DNA of 64,000 nucleotides from Granulosicoccus antarcticus IMCC3135. GTDB taxonomy: Bacteria; Pseudomonadota; Gammaproteobacteria; Granulosicoccales; Granulosicoccaceae. Below, piece by piece: positions 43,421-52,545 of the stretch. The DNA lies in NCBI RefSeq assembly GCF_002215215.1, contig NZ_CP018632.1:248501-312500 (forward strand), in the 5' to 3' direction. The position numbers and the translations under genes are program-made. Each line of letters starts with the position of its first letter. Position 1 is the first letter of the stretch. The notes under the pieces were generated by a model. That model was not told the DNA's origin and did not search any database. It saw only the letters and a program-made list of their open reading frames with translations.

Positions 43421-45235
43421 ATGCCCGCAGCTGACAATCTACTGATTGAGCCTTCAGGCAAACGGCAGGATCAGTTCGTTGAGCGCAGTCATGCGGAGAG
43501 TTCAGAAATCAGTGCATGGCTGCAGTGGTTGAGCGAATTGTTGCCGGCGGCGCATTGTATAGCGTTGGTGCGTGTTGACAGTTCGGGTGAGCCACTGGTT
43601 ATCAGTCGCAATCCGGGTTCATTGCCAGTACCGGATGTGGCCTTGATTCTGGCTGGCCGCGCGTCTCGCACAACCAGCCGGCAGCGCTTGCTGACAGAGG
43701 CGCCGGAGGGGCAGATATTGGCCTTGCCGATTCCCGATAGTCGCCATGAAGGTGGTGTGTCCTCGGTACTGCTGCTGATCAGTGATCTGTTGAACAAACA
43801 ACAGCAAGGTACTTTGCTGGGCCTAGCCAGCTGGGCATTGCGAAGTCTGCTCTGGGTTGAAGGGGCGCCCAAATCGATTCCAGAGTCTCTGTGCAATACT
43901 CAGGCGTTGGCAGAGCCGATCCGCGTGCAGGCTCTGCTGGATCAGCTGTCATTACGTTTCGATGGTGCACAATGCACACTTGCCTGGATGAAACAAAGGC
44001 GGGGCAAACGATATGAAGCTTGTGTCATTGCAGTTTGCGGACAAAGTCGGGTAGACCCTACCAGTACTGCCGTACGCAAATTGGCGGAGTTCATGGAAGG
44101 CCTTTGTCAGGCAGATATGCAAGCTCTGGCACCTGTCTACGAGGCAGGTCCTGGGGTGAGTTCATCCCGGGATGTCGCTTCTTCGGATCCGGTGGAACTA
44201 CCGGTACGATTTGTTGTGCCGATCAAGGTCCGTCAGCAACTGCTGATGATCTGTATGTTACGGCCGGCAGGTCAAAGGCTGTCAACCAGCGTACGTCTGC
44301 AGCTGGCTCAGGAGTTGGTACCGGCCTTTCAGAGTGCCTGGTTGGCACAGGAACTTGATGAGCCAGTTCGCAAGATTGTCTGGCGACGTTTGCTGGCGCG
44401 CTATCGTCAGCGAACACACGTAACCGGAATGCGATGGGTACAGGCGTGTCTGCTTCTCATCGTGCTGGGTTTTGTGCTTTATCCGGTAGACAAGCGTGTC
44501 AGTGCCGAAGTGCATGTCGAGGCGGCCGAACGGCACGCACTGATAGCGCCTCTGGATGGATTTGTTAAGTCGGTTCAGGCAAGAGCTGGCGATCGGATCG
44601 CACAGGGAGATTTGCTGGCAACGCTCGATGCTGACGACCTGCTGAGGCAGGCCGATAAATGGAGCGCGGAAGAGCAGAAAAATCAGCAGGAGTATCTCAG
44701 CGCACTGGCCATGCATGATCGGGTCGAACTCAGTTCATTACGCGAAAGCAGGCTGCTGATTCAGACCGAATTGGAACAGGTGCAGGCACAGTTGGCACGT
44801 CATGAATTACGTGCACCGATTGCCGGCATCGTACTGAGTGATTCTGTTGAGGATGCTCTGGGCTCGGCTGTCAAGGCTGGCCAGATATTATTCGAAGTCG
44901 GTTCTGCCGAGCAGTATCGACTGGCTTTGCAAGTGCCTGAACGACGTATAGGTGAGATATCTTCAGGGCAGAGCGTGGCATTGAGGATGACGGCCGATCC
45001 CAAACACCGCAGATACGCTAGCGTGGATATGGTGATACCGATAGCCACGGCGAGCCAGGGGCAGAACACCTTCAAAGTCTACGCCGTACCTGACGAGCAG
45101 CAAAGCGTGTTACGTCCGGGAATGAAGGGTATTGGCAAGGTATTGGTGGGGCGTGAATCGCGATTGCGCCAATGGACCGGATCCCTATGGTCGCGTTGCG
45201 TCTGGCTGGCCTGGAAATTGGGGCTGAGCAGTTGA
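43421..45235 (+). CDS. HlyD-type membrane-fusion (adaptor) protein with a large GAF-like N-terminal part
   Basis: The 604-aa protein has a cytoplasmic N-terminal part of about 340 residues whose middle (LPVRFVVPIKVRQQLLMICM) looks GAF-like. One membrane helix follows (ACLLLIVLGFVLYPV, around 345), then a periplasmic HlyD-type part: APLDGFVKSVQARAGDRIAQ and LATLDADDLL (lipoyl half), a coiled-coil hairpin and APIAGIVL (second lipoyl half), then a beta-barrel. It resembles adaptors for export. The end overlaps the next gene by about 60 bases in another frame, so the two are coupled. Confidence 0.75.
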   Translation: MPAADNLLIEPSGKRQDQFVERSHAESSEISAWLQWLSELLPAAHCIALVRVDSSGEPLVISRNPGSLPVPDVALILAGRASRTTSRQRLLTEAPEGQILALPIPDSRHEGGVSSVLLLISDLLNKQQQGTLLGLASWALRSLLWVEGAPKSIPESLCNTQALAEPIRVQALLDQLSLRFDGAQCTLAWMKQRRGKRYEACVIAVCGQSRVDPTSTAVRKLAEFMEGLCQADMQALAPVYEAGPGVSSSRDVASSDPVELPVRFVVPIKVRQQLLMICMLRPAGQRLSTSVRLQLAQELVPAFQSAWLAQELDEPVRKIVWRRLLARYRQRTHVTGMRWVQACLLLIVLGFVLYPVDKRVSAEVHVEAAERHALIAPLDGFVKSVQARAGDRIAQGDLLATLDADDLLRQADKWSAEEQKNQQEYLSALAMHDRVELSSLRESRLLIQTELEQVQAQLARHELRAPIAGIVLSDSVEDALGSAVKAGQILFEVGSAEQYRLALQVPERRIGEISSGQSVALRMTADPKHRRYASVDMVIPIATASQGQNTFKVYAVPDEQQSVLRPGMKGIGKVLVGRESRLRQWTGSLWSRCVWLAWKLGLSS

Positions 45236-47340
45236 ATAAGCAGATGACAGGCGAAGGCGAGTACGCAAAGCAGATGTTGCAGTGCAAGCCGCGACTGGCT
45301 CATCATCTGCGTGTGCAGGAACAGCTATTTCGAAAGCGAACCTGGAGCGTGCTTCATAACACCGTGTCGGGTCAGTTTGTGCGCGTCGATTGTCGCCTGT
45401 GGTCGGCACTGAGGCAGTTACGCGGTGAGCTTTCGCTGGCAGAATGGTTGCAGGCACATGAAGCTGCCTTTGGGAAAGTGGCACTACTTGAGTCGATTGC
45501 GCAGTTGCATCGACATGGTTTGTTGAATGGCATGCCTGCTGCAAAAGGGGACAGTCTCAGGGCTTCCAAAGCGGGTGGCTTCAACCCTCTGATGGTCAAG
45601 TTGCCATTGCTGAATCCTACGCCTCTTCTTGGCAAGCTTGCCCGGATAAGTAGCCCTGTTAGCGGCAGAATTGCATTACTGACAATCGCTCTGCTGGCCG
45701 GTATTGCTGCGGTGATTGCGGTTCTTGACAGCGAACGTCTGATGTTCGATTGGCAGCGAGTGCTGTCCAGGCCTGAGCAGTGGTGGCAATACCTGATTAT
45801 CTATCCCTGTCTGAAAGGCATGCATGAGCTGGCGCATGGCCTGACGTTGCAGCGTTTGGGCGGTCAGGTCAGGGAAGCTGGAATTTCACTGCTGGTGCTG
45901 GTTCCCATTCCCTATGTTGATGCGACAAATGCCTGGTCGCTGGCGCACCGCAAGGATCGATTGCTGGTGACCGGAGCAGGCATGCTCAGTGATATCACCT
46001 TGGCCAGCGTTGCACTGTTCTCATGGTATGTGCTGGAGCCAGGGGGCATCACCGATATGGCGTTCTCGATTGTGCTCATGAGTGGCGTTTCCATCTTTGT
46101 TTTCAATGCCAATCCACTGCTCAAGTTTGATGGCTATTATCTGCTTGAGGACCTGCTGGATAGCCCGGGCCTGGCGCGTCGCTCCGTTGCCTACTGGCAG
46201 TATCTGTTCAAGCGTTATCTGTTTCTGGCTAAAGGCCTGTCTCGCCCGTTCGTAGCCGTGGGTGAGCGACGCTGGTTGTTACCCTACGGTGTAGCGAGTC
46301 TGTGTTATCGGGTGGTTCTGTCTATGGTGATCAGTCTGTTTCTGATTCGTCAGTTCCATGAGCTGGGTATGGTGCTTGCCGCCTTTTCCATTATTCCACT
46401 GTTCATCAAACCTCTGCCGCGACTGGTTCGCTATCTGTTTCTGTCTGTGCAGTTGGAGCAGGTGCGCCGACGGGCGTTCACAAGGCTTGTATTGCTTTGT
46501 CTGTTGGTGGCGGTGCCGGTCATTGCAATCCCCTTGCCATCTTCCACGCGTGCCGAGGGAATTCTCTGGGTTCCGGAGCAGGCTGAAATTTACGCCAGTG
46601 AGCAAGGTCAGTTGATACGCTGGTTCGTCGTTAATGGCGAACGCGTGGTTAAGGGGCAGCACTTGATGCAGCTGGCCTCGCCGGAGTTGACAATAGAGCT
46701 GCAACGATACGAGTCCTCCATAGCCTTGTTGGAGCTTCAACATGCAGCCTTGCGCAGTGCATCCCCTGAGCTGGCTGCCAAGCGCAAGGTAGAGATCGAG
46801 CAGCAGCGAGTCATTGCTGTACGCCTGCAGAAGCGGATCGAGGCACTGAATGTCTATGCCACACATGCCGGTCGCATCGCCTTCGACCAGAACAAGCTGC
46901 TGACAGGCCAGCACATCGAACAGGGACAGTTACTACTCTACCTGATAGAAGAAGATGCTCTGGTGGTACGTGCTGTAGTCGACCAACGTCAGCTAGGCAG
47001 GGTGGAGAACGGTGTGATCAAAGCGAATGTACGATTAGCGGCTGATATTACAACCTCACTACCGGCGACCCTGTCGCGTCAGGTACCCGCAGCAAATAAC
47101 CGTTTACCCAGTCTGGCGCTGGCAAACGCAGGATTTGGCGGAATCGATATGGAGTCGCGGCAGGCTGATGCCAAAACACGCGAGCAGATCTTTCATCTGG
47201 AATTGACTCTAGCTCCCACAATGGGTGAGCAAGGTCTGGGCGGGCGTGCCTTTATTACTTTGCAGCATCCCGCTGAAACTTTGGGCAAGCGCTGGTGGCG
47301 AGGCTCAAGACAGTTGTTTATCAAGCATCTGGGAGCATGA
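45172..47340 (+). CDS. PqqD-like / M50 zinc metalloprotease / HlyD-like fusion protein
   Basis: The 722-aa protein has an N-terminal region (about 50-120) with RTWSVLHNTVSGQFVRVD, LRGELSLAEWL and IAQLHRHGLL, which resembles PqqD-type peptide-recognition folds. A membrane part follows with the M50 zinc motif HELAH (H218, E219, H222) and the second motif NPLLKFDGYYLL (D320). After more helices comes a periplasmic HlyD-like part (EIYASEQGQLIRWFVVNGE, coiled coil, ATHAGRIAFDQNKL). The design fits membrane proteins that handle or export small peptides. The start could also be ATG 45187 or 45244; 45172 lies inside the previous gene. Confidence 0.75.
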   Translation: MDRIPMVALRLAGLEIGAEQLNKQMTGEGEYAKQMLQCKPRLAHHLRVQEQLFRKRTWSVLHNTVSGQFVRVDCRLWSALRQLRGELSLAEWLQAHEAAFGKVALLESIAQLHRHGLLNGMPAAKGDSLRASKAGGFNPLMVKLPLLNPTPLLGKLARISSPVSGRIALLTIALLAGIAAVIAVLDSERLMFDWQRVLSRPEQWWQYLIIYPCLKGMHELAHGLTLQRLGGQVREAGISLLVLVPIPYVDATNAWSLAHRKDRLLVTGAGMLSDITLASVALFSWYVLEPGGITDMAFSIVLMSGVSIFVFNANPLLKFDGYYLLEDLLDSPGLARRSVAYWQYLFKRYLFLAKGLSRPFVAVGERRWLLPYGVASLCYRVVLSMVISLFLIRQFHELGMVLAAFSIIPLFIKPLPRLVRYLFLSVQLEQVRRRAFTRLVLLCLLVAVPVIAIPLPSSTRAEGILWVPEQAEIYASEQGQLIRWFVVNGERVVKGQHLMQLASPELTIELQRYESSIALLELQHAALRSASPELAAKRKVEIEQQRVIAVRLQKRIEALNVYATHAGRIAFDQNKLLTGQHIEQGQLLLYLIEEDALVVRAVVDQRQLGRVENGVIKANVRLAADITTSLPATLSRQVPAANNRLPSLALANAGFGGIDMESRQADAKTREQIFHLELTLAPTMGEQGLGGRAFITLQHPAETLGKRWWRGSRQLFIKHLGA

Positions 47341-47425
47341 CGTGGAACTGTTATATGTAACAGATTTGCTTTCGAGGTGCATTCCTTGCTGCAGTTTTTA
47401 CAACACCAGGAGTCGGATTTCGAAA

Positions 47426-47506
47426 ATGAATGCATATGCTGCGGCGCCAGGCCTGCAAAGTGCCGGCGGGGGTGGTAGTCGCATTCTCCACAGTTGGAAG
47501 TACTGA
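47426..47506 (+). CDS. possible 26-residue Gly-rich peptide
   Basis: From ATG 47426 the frame reads MNAYAAAPGLQSAGGGGS and ends ILHSWKY at TGA 47506, two bases before the ATG of the hybrid kinase. AGGAG lies 13 bases upstream, a little far. The same frame stays open further upstream inside the M50 gene, so the ATG may not be real. The place right after a PqqD-like/M50 exporter-type gene makes it a candidate peptide substrate, but no precursor family is recognised. Confidence 0.3.
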   Translation: MNAYAAAPGLQSAGGGGSRILHSWKY

Positions 47507-47508
47507 GC

Positions 47509-50500
47509 ATGTCTGTGCCTGATTCGGTCGTCAAGCAGGGCGTGCGCACGAGTGATAGACGGATCCTGAGCCGTCTGGCTGTGCTTAACCCGATGCACCA
47601 TATACGCAAGTTAGGTGCGCGGTTTCATATCGCCATGGGTTTGTCCTCCTTTGTCAGTAGCGTGATGCTCATTGCCATGTTCATTGGACTGATACCCAAT
47701 CAGGAAGCCGTTCTGCAGCAGTCCCGTACCGCGCTGTCCGAAGCGATCGCAACTTTTGGCTCGGTTTTACTGAGAGAAGGAGATGTGTCGGGTCTGCGTT
47801 ACTCTCTTGAATTCGTGGTAGAGCAGAATCCGGATATACAGGGGATCGAATTGCGGCGTGACCGAGGAGGAGACTACTTGTTCCAGTCCGAGGCAAAGCG
47901 CGTGGCGTCCGCAGAATCATCGATCGTTATTCTGACGGACGATGTGAAAGTACCGCTGATGCAGCGCGGACGTGAATGGGGCGCGTTGATATTCAAATTT
48001 GAATCTTCAAACAATGGAAGCTGGCTGGAGCGTTACTGGAACTCTCCCTTGTTTCTGATAGCGTTCATGGGGTTTGCCTGTTTTCCGTTGTTCTATCTGT
48101 TTCTTGGCAAGATGCTCAAGGAGCTGAATCCCTCGCAAGCGGTTCCTTCAAGAGTCCGTTCAGCACTGGACACCATCGCTGAGGCATTGCTGGTTCTGGA
48201 TTCTGGCGGCAACATCGTACTTGCCAACGCCGCCTTTGCCCAACTCACTGGAATGCCTCCTGAGTCACTACTGGGTATGCCTGCGGGGGATTTGCCCTGG
48301 GCGGCGGAGAACCAGCAAGAAAAACCTGTATGGGAAGATTCCCTGATCAATGCAACACCGACGCGTCACAACAAGATCGGTCTGACAGATGCATCGGGTC
48401 ATGTGCGTACCTTCATTGTCAACTGCTCGCCGGTCTTTGCCGCTGATAATCAAGTGGGTGGTGTTCTGATCAGCATGGATGATGTAACCCAGCTGGAAGA
48501 GCAGGAGATCCTGCTACGTGAATCCATGCAAATCGCGGAAGAAGCCAGTCAGGCAAAAAGTGCGTTTCTGTCCAACATGAGTCATGAGATACGGACTCCC
48601 ATGACCGCCATTCTCGGTTTTACAGAGGTCATGCGCCGTAACAACGGAACCAGCGAATCGGAGCGTCTGGACTACCTGAATACGATTGCCAACAGTGGTC
48701 AGCATTTGCTGGAGCTGATCAACGATGTACTGGATCTGTCGAAAGTCGAATCTGGTGCCATGGAGGTCGAACTGCTGCCTTGCGATTGTCCAAAGATTGC
48801 ACAGGAGGTGGTGCGAGTCCTTCAATCAAAGGCTAACGAAAAACATATCGAGTTGTCCATCGAGGTACTCACCGACTTTCCTGATGTCATCGTTGCGGAT
48901 CCGTCGCGATTGCGGCAGGTGATAACCAATCTGGTAGGCAATGCCATCAAGTTCACCGATAGTGGCAGTGTGCTCATTCGGCTGTCCTTTATGGTGCAAG
49001 CGGTGCGAGAACAATCCCGTATTCGCATTGATATCGTTGATAGTGGTATCGGCATGAGCGAGGAACAGCAGGGTCGCATCTTCGAGGCGTTCACGCAGGC
49101 CAGTGCCAGTATTTCACGGCGATTTGGCGGTACAGGCCTTGGCTTGTCAATCAGTCGGCAATTAACCGAAGCCATGAACGGTACGTTGAGCGTCAGTAGC
49201 ACGGAAGGTGTGGGTAGTACTTTTCATGTGGACTTGCCGGTGGCGACCGAAGACTTCCTCTTGCAATCGCCTGAAGATATTCTCGGATCCTTGAACAAGG
49301 TCTCAATACAGACCCGAGTGACGTGGGATCTGCCCGCTAGCCGTATTCTGGTGGTTGATGACGGTCCGGAAAACCGCCTGTTGATGTCTGTGGTGCTCGG
49401 TGGCCTTAAACTTACTGTCGAATTGGCCGAAAATGGAAAGGAGGGTCTTGATGCAGCAGTCGCGGCAATGGTCAAGGAGCCTTACGATCTAATTTTCATG
49501 GACATACAAATGCCTGTAATGGATGGGTATGAAGCAGTATCACAAATGCGGAAGGCTGGCATTGAAACTCCTATTGTGGCTTTGACGGCAAATGCCATGA
49601 AAGGCTTCGAGGCGAGTATTCTCGAAGCTGGCTTCTCGCATTATATGGTCAAGCCCATTGACATGGATTTGCTTGGCGATCTGCTTGCCAGACAGTTGGG
49701 TGGTACTCGTCGGGAAATCGAAGAGAATGTAGTGGCTGATCTGGATGCGAGTGCGGTCCCGGCACTGGAGTCCGCGCCGCTCTCGGATGCGAACGTGGAG
49801 GCAATCGATGTTATGCCACCCACTGATGTTCCCGTCATGCCGGTTGATGATTTCGCCGGGGTGGTGCCGGTGTTCAGTACCTTGCCTGTGGAGATTAGCG
49901 ATTTTCATGAGGTGGTGGCGCAATTCATACCTCGAGTGCAAGAAGAGCAGCTGCGTCTGGAAACGGCGGTTCAGGACGATGATCACGAGACCGTTGCTCA
50001 GATAGGTCACTGGTTACGCGGCTCGGGAGGCAACGTGGGCTACGCAGGGTTCGCCGATCTGTGTAATGAGCTGGAAGAGTGTGCACACTCCAATCCGGCA
50101 CGCTTGCCGGACTTACTGGAACAGATAAAGATCTATACGCGTCGAGTGCTGGCGGGTTGGCATGCCACGCCCGTTCCGGGTGAGGAGGTTGCGGTTGCAG
50201 ATACAAGTGCAGACCCGGTTCGGGTCCCGAGCTCGGACTCGATCCTGGACGCTGTCGTGGACATGCCTGCAGATGTGAACGTGGAGGCAGTCGATGTCAT
50301 GCCACCCGCTGATGTTCCCGTCATACCGGTTGATGATTTTGCCGGGGTCGTGCCGGTGTTCAGTACCTTGCCTGTGGAGATTCGTGATTTTCATGAGGTG
50401 GTGGCGCAATTCATACCGCGAGTGCAGGAAGAGCAGCTGCGTCTGGAAACGGCAGTGCAGGAGGGTGATTACGAGACCGTTGCTCAGATAGGTCATTGGT

Positions 50501-50682
50501 TACGTGGCTCGGGAGGTAACGTGGGCTACGCAGGGTTCGCCGATCTGTGCAATGAGCTGGAGGAGTGTGCGCACTCCAATCCGGCGCGCTTGCCGGACTT
50601 GCTGGATCAGATCAAGATCCATACACGTCAGGTACTGGCGGGTTGGCGTGCCACGCCCGTTCCGGATGCTGCCAACCGATGA
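47509..50682 (+). CDS. hybrid sensor histidine kinase with receiver and two near-identical Hpt domains
   Basis: With ATG 47509 the product has 1057 aa. Two membrane helices (about 35-60 and 180-200) frame a periplasmic sensor part. A PAS domain follows (LDTIAEALLVLDSGGNIVLA), then HisKA (FLSNMSHEIRTPMTAILGF), an ATPase domain with N-box NLVGNAIKFTDSG, G1 DIVDSGIGMSEEQ and G2 FGGTGLGLSISRQL, and a receiver with Asp in LIFMDIQMPVMDGYEA. Two Hpt domains end the protein, each with the His in IGHWLRGSGGNVGYAGF. It senses an unknown signal and relays phosphate to a separate partner. The stop overlaps the ATG of the next gene (ATGA), a likely partner. Confidence 0.9.
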   Translation: MSVPDSVVKQGVRTSDRRILSRLAVLNPMHHIRKLGARFHIAMGLSSFVSSVMLIAMFIGLIPNQEAVLQQSRTALSEAIATFGSVLLREGDVSGLRYSLEFVVEQNPDIQGIELRRDRGGDYLFQSEAKRVASAESSIVILTDDVKVPLMQRGREWGALIFKFESSNNGSWLERYWNSPLFLIAFMGFACFPLFYLFLGKMLKELNPSQAVPSRVRSALDTIAEALLVLDSGGNIVLANAAFAQLTGMPPESLLGMPAGDLPWAAENQQEKPVWEDSLINATPTRHNKIGLTDASGHVRTFIVNCSPVFAADNQVGGVLISMDDVTQLEEQEILLRESMQIAEEASQAKSAFLSNMSHEIRTPMTAILGFTEVMRRNNGTSESERLDYLNTIANSGQHLLELINDVLDLSKVESGAMEVELLPCDCPKIAQEVVRVLQSKANEKHIELSIEVLTDFPDVIVADPSRLRQVITNLVGNAIKFTDSGSVLIRLSFMVQAVREQSRIRIDIVDSGIGMSEEQQGRIFEAFTQASASISRRFGGTGLGLSISRQLTEAMNGTLSVSSTEGVGSTFHVDLPVATEDFLLQSPEDILGSLNKVSIQTRVTWDLPASRILVVDDGPENRLLMSVVLGGLKLTVELAENGKEGLDAAVAAMVKEPYDLIFMDIQMPVMDGYEAVSQMRKAGIETPIVALTANAMKGFEASILEAGFSHYMVKPIDMDLLGDLLARQLGGTRREIEENVVADLDASAVPALESAPLSDANVEAIDVMPPTDVPVMPVDDFAGVVPVFSTLPVEISDFHEVVAQFIPRVQEEQLRLETAVQDDDHETVAQIGHWLRGSGGNVGYAGFADLCNELEECAHSNPARLPDLLEQIKIYTRRVLAGWHATPVPGEEVAVADTSADPVRVPSSDSILDAVVDMPADVNVEAVDVMPPADVPVIPVDDFAGVVPVFSTLPVEIRDFHEVVAQFIPRVQEEQLRLETAVQEGDYETVAQIGHWLRGSGGNVGYAGFADLCNELEECAHSNPARLPDLLDQIKIHTRQVLAGWRATPVPDAANR
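49785..50665 (+). repeat. tandem duplication covering an Hpt domain
   Basis: Two copies of about 395 bp (49785-50179 and 50271-50665) lie at a constant 486-bp offset, or 162 codons. They are almost identical in DNA, with differences mostly at third codon positions, which points to a recent in-frame duplication or to gene conversion. Confidence 0.85.
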
Positions 50683-52496
50683 ACAAGCCCAGCACCTCGC
50701 CTCACGATTCTGCGGATAGTGTGCCCGCCCATATGGATGCGCATACACGCAAACTGGTGGCTAGTGCCAAGATCATGATGGTGGATGATGAGCCCATCAA
50801 CATGCGTGTATTGCAGTTGCATCTGACTGCGCAGGGCTACGGACGGTTTGTCAGTGTGAGCGATTCGACGCAGGCCATGGCGATCATCCGCACCGAGAGA
50901 CCCAGTGTTCTATTACTGGATCTGAATATGCCGGAAGTATCCGGATTGGAAATTCTGCGTGATGTCAGAAATGATGATGATCTGAAGCAGCTGCCCATTA
51001 TCGTATTGACCTCGTCCAATGATCCGGAAACCAAGGTGGAAGCGCTGCAGTTGGGAGCAACTGACTTCTTGCCCAAGCCTGTGGATGCGAATGAGTTGGC
51101 GTTGCGCATGAAGAATACGATTGTGTCACGCGCCTACGAGCAGCGCCTGATGCATTTTGATGCGCTGACCAATTTACCTAACCGGATGTATTTTTCCCGC
51201 CTTGTCCAGCGTCTGGTCAAATCATCCCCTGCGCAGACTGACAAGATATCGTTGCTGTTGATCAACATCAATCGCTTCAAGACGATCAACGATACGTTCG
51301 GATCAGATCGAGGCGATGACGTGCTCTGGACGTTTAGTCAGCGGCTACAGGCAGTGTTTGATAAATCAGATGACGTATCACCATTGAAGAATATCACCAG
51401 CGTCTCTTCCCATTGCATTTCCAGACTGGGAGGGGCACGCTTTGGTGTCCTGCTTACATTCAGTGAAGTGCTGAAGGATGAATCAGGATTGCTGGACTGG
51501 CTGCCCAATATTATTGCCGACCTGGAAATTCCCTTTGTGGTCGATCAGCAGGATGTCTATGTTTCGATCAGTGCCGGCGTGTCTGCGCTGAGTGTCGATA
51601 CCCGCAGCGTGGAAAGCCTGATCAACAATGCCGAGACGGCGATGCGTTTTGCACAGAAACTGCAACCACCCGGTTATGCGTTCTATTCATCGGACATGAT
51701 GTCGATTGCCAAGCGGGCCTTGCGTATGGAGAACGCATTGCGCACGGCGTTACTCAACAATGAGATGAGCCTGGTCTATCAACCGAAGGTGAATGTGAGT
51801 ACGGGCGTGATTAACGGTGCCGAAGCCTTGTTGCGTTGGGAAAGCCCGGAGCTTGGCTTCGTTTCGCCGGTAGAATTCATACCGGTTGCGGAGTCGTCGG
51901 GGATGATTGTCGCCATTGGCCAATGGGTACTTGAATCAGCCTGCTATCAGGCTGTCGAATTTCGTCGTAATTGCAATCCGAACTTCAAGATAGCGGTGAA
52001 TGTCTCCATCCGCCAGCTATATGAAGCGGGTTTCCATGACATGATTGAACAGACTCTCAAGACAACGGGTTTGCCGTCCAGTGCTCTGATCATCGAGCTG
52101 ACTGAAAACATGATCATGGACGATGTCGAGAGCAACATCGAGAAGCTGTCGAAACTGCGTGATATTGGTGTCGGCATCTCGGTTGATGATTTTGGCACAG
52201 GCTATTCTTCCCTGAGCTATCTGCAGCGCTTCCCGATCGACCAACTGAAGATTGATCGATCCTTTATCATGGAGATTACGCAGGCCAACGTCAAAGCGCC
52301 TATCGTCAAGGCGATCGTGTCGCTGGCACATGACCTTGAACTAAGCGTGGTCGCTGAAGGCATCGAGGAGCAAGTGCAGCTGGATCATATCCGTCTGCTC
52401 GGCTGCGAAGAATATCAGGGCTATTTCAAGAGTCGCCCGGTGAATGCCGTGGAATTCGAGCGCCTCATGATGGAAGATTTGCGGAAATGCGCCTGA
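50679..52496 (+). CDS. response regulator with degenerate GGDEF and intact EAL domain (c-di-GMP phosphodiesterase)
   Basis: With ATG 50679 the product has 605 aa. The receiver has ASAKIMMVDDEPINMRVL and the Asp in VLLLDLNMPEVSG. The GGDEF domain starts HFDALTNLPNRMYFSRLV, but the catalytic motif is SRLGGARFGVLL, so cyclase activity is unlikely. The EAL domain has GAEALLRWESPELG, LTENMIMDD, DDFGTGYSSLSYLQRFPI and VVAEGIEEQVQ, with the metal and catalytic residues present. It probably degrades c-di-GMP when phosphorylated by the upstream hybrid kinase. The start overlaps the stop of that kinase gene. Confidence 0.88.
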   Translation: MNKPSTSPHDSADSVPAHMDAHTRKLVASAKIMMVDDEPINMRVLQLHLTAQGYGRFVSVSDSTQAMAIIRTERPSVLLLDLNMPEVSGLEILRDVRNDDDLKQLPIIVLTSSNDPETKVEALQLGATDFLPKPVDANELALRMKNTIVSRAYEQRLMHFDALTNLPNRMYFSRLVQRLVKSSPAQTDKISLLLININRFKTINDTFGSDRGDDVLWTFSQRLQAVFDKSDDVSPLKNITSVSSHCISRLGGARFGVLLTFSEVLKDESGLLDWLPNIIADLEIPFVVDQQDVYVSISAGVSALSVDTRSVESLINNAETAMRFAQKLQPPGYAFYSSDMMSIAKRALRMENALRTALLNNEMSLVYQPKVNVSTGVINGAEALLRWESPELGFVSPVEFIPVAESSGMIVAIGQWVLESACYQAVEFRRNCNPNFKIAVNVSIRQLYEAGFHDMIEQTLKTTGLPSSALIIELTENMIMDDVESNIEKLSKLRDIGVGISVDDFGTGYSSLSYLQRFPIDQLKIDRSFIMEITQANVKAPIVKAIVSLAHDLELSVVAEGIEEQVQLDHIRLLGCEEYQGYFKSRPVNAVEFERLMMEDLRKCA

Positions 52497-52545
52497 GGGT
52501 TCGATAGACTATCCGTATTCCCGTTTTCGAATCCGGCCCCTGCGT

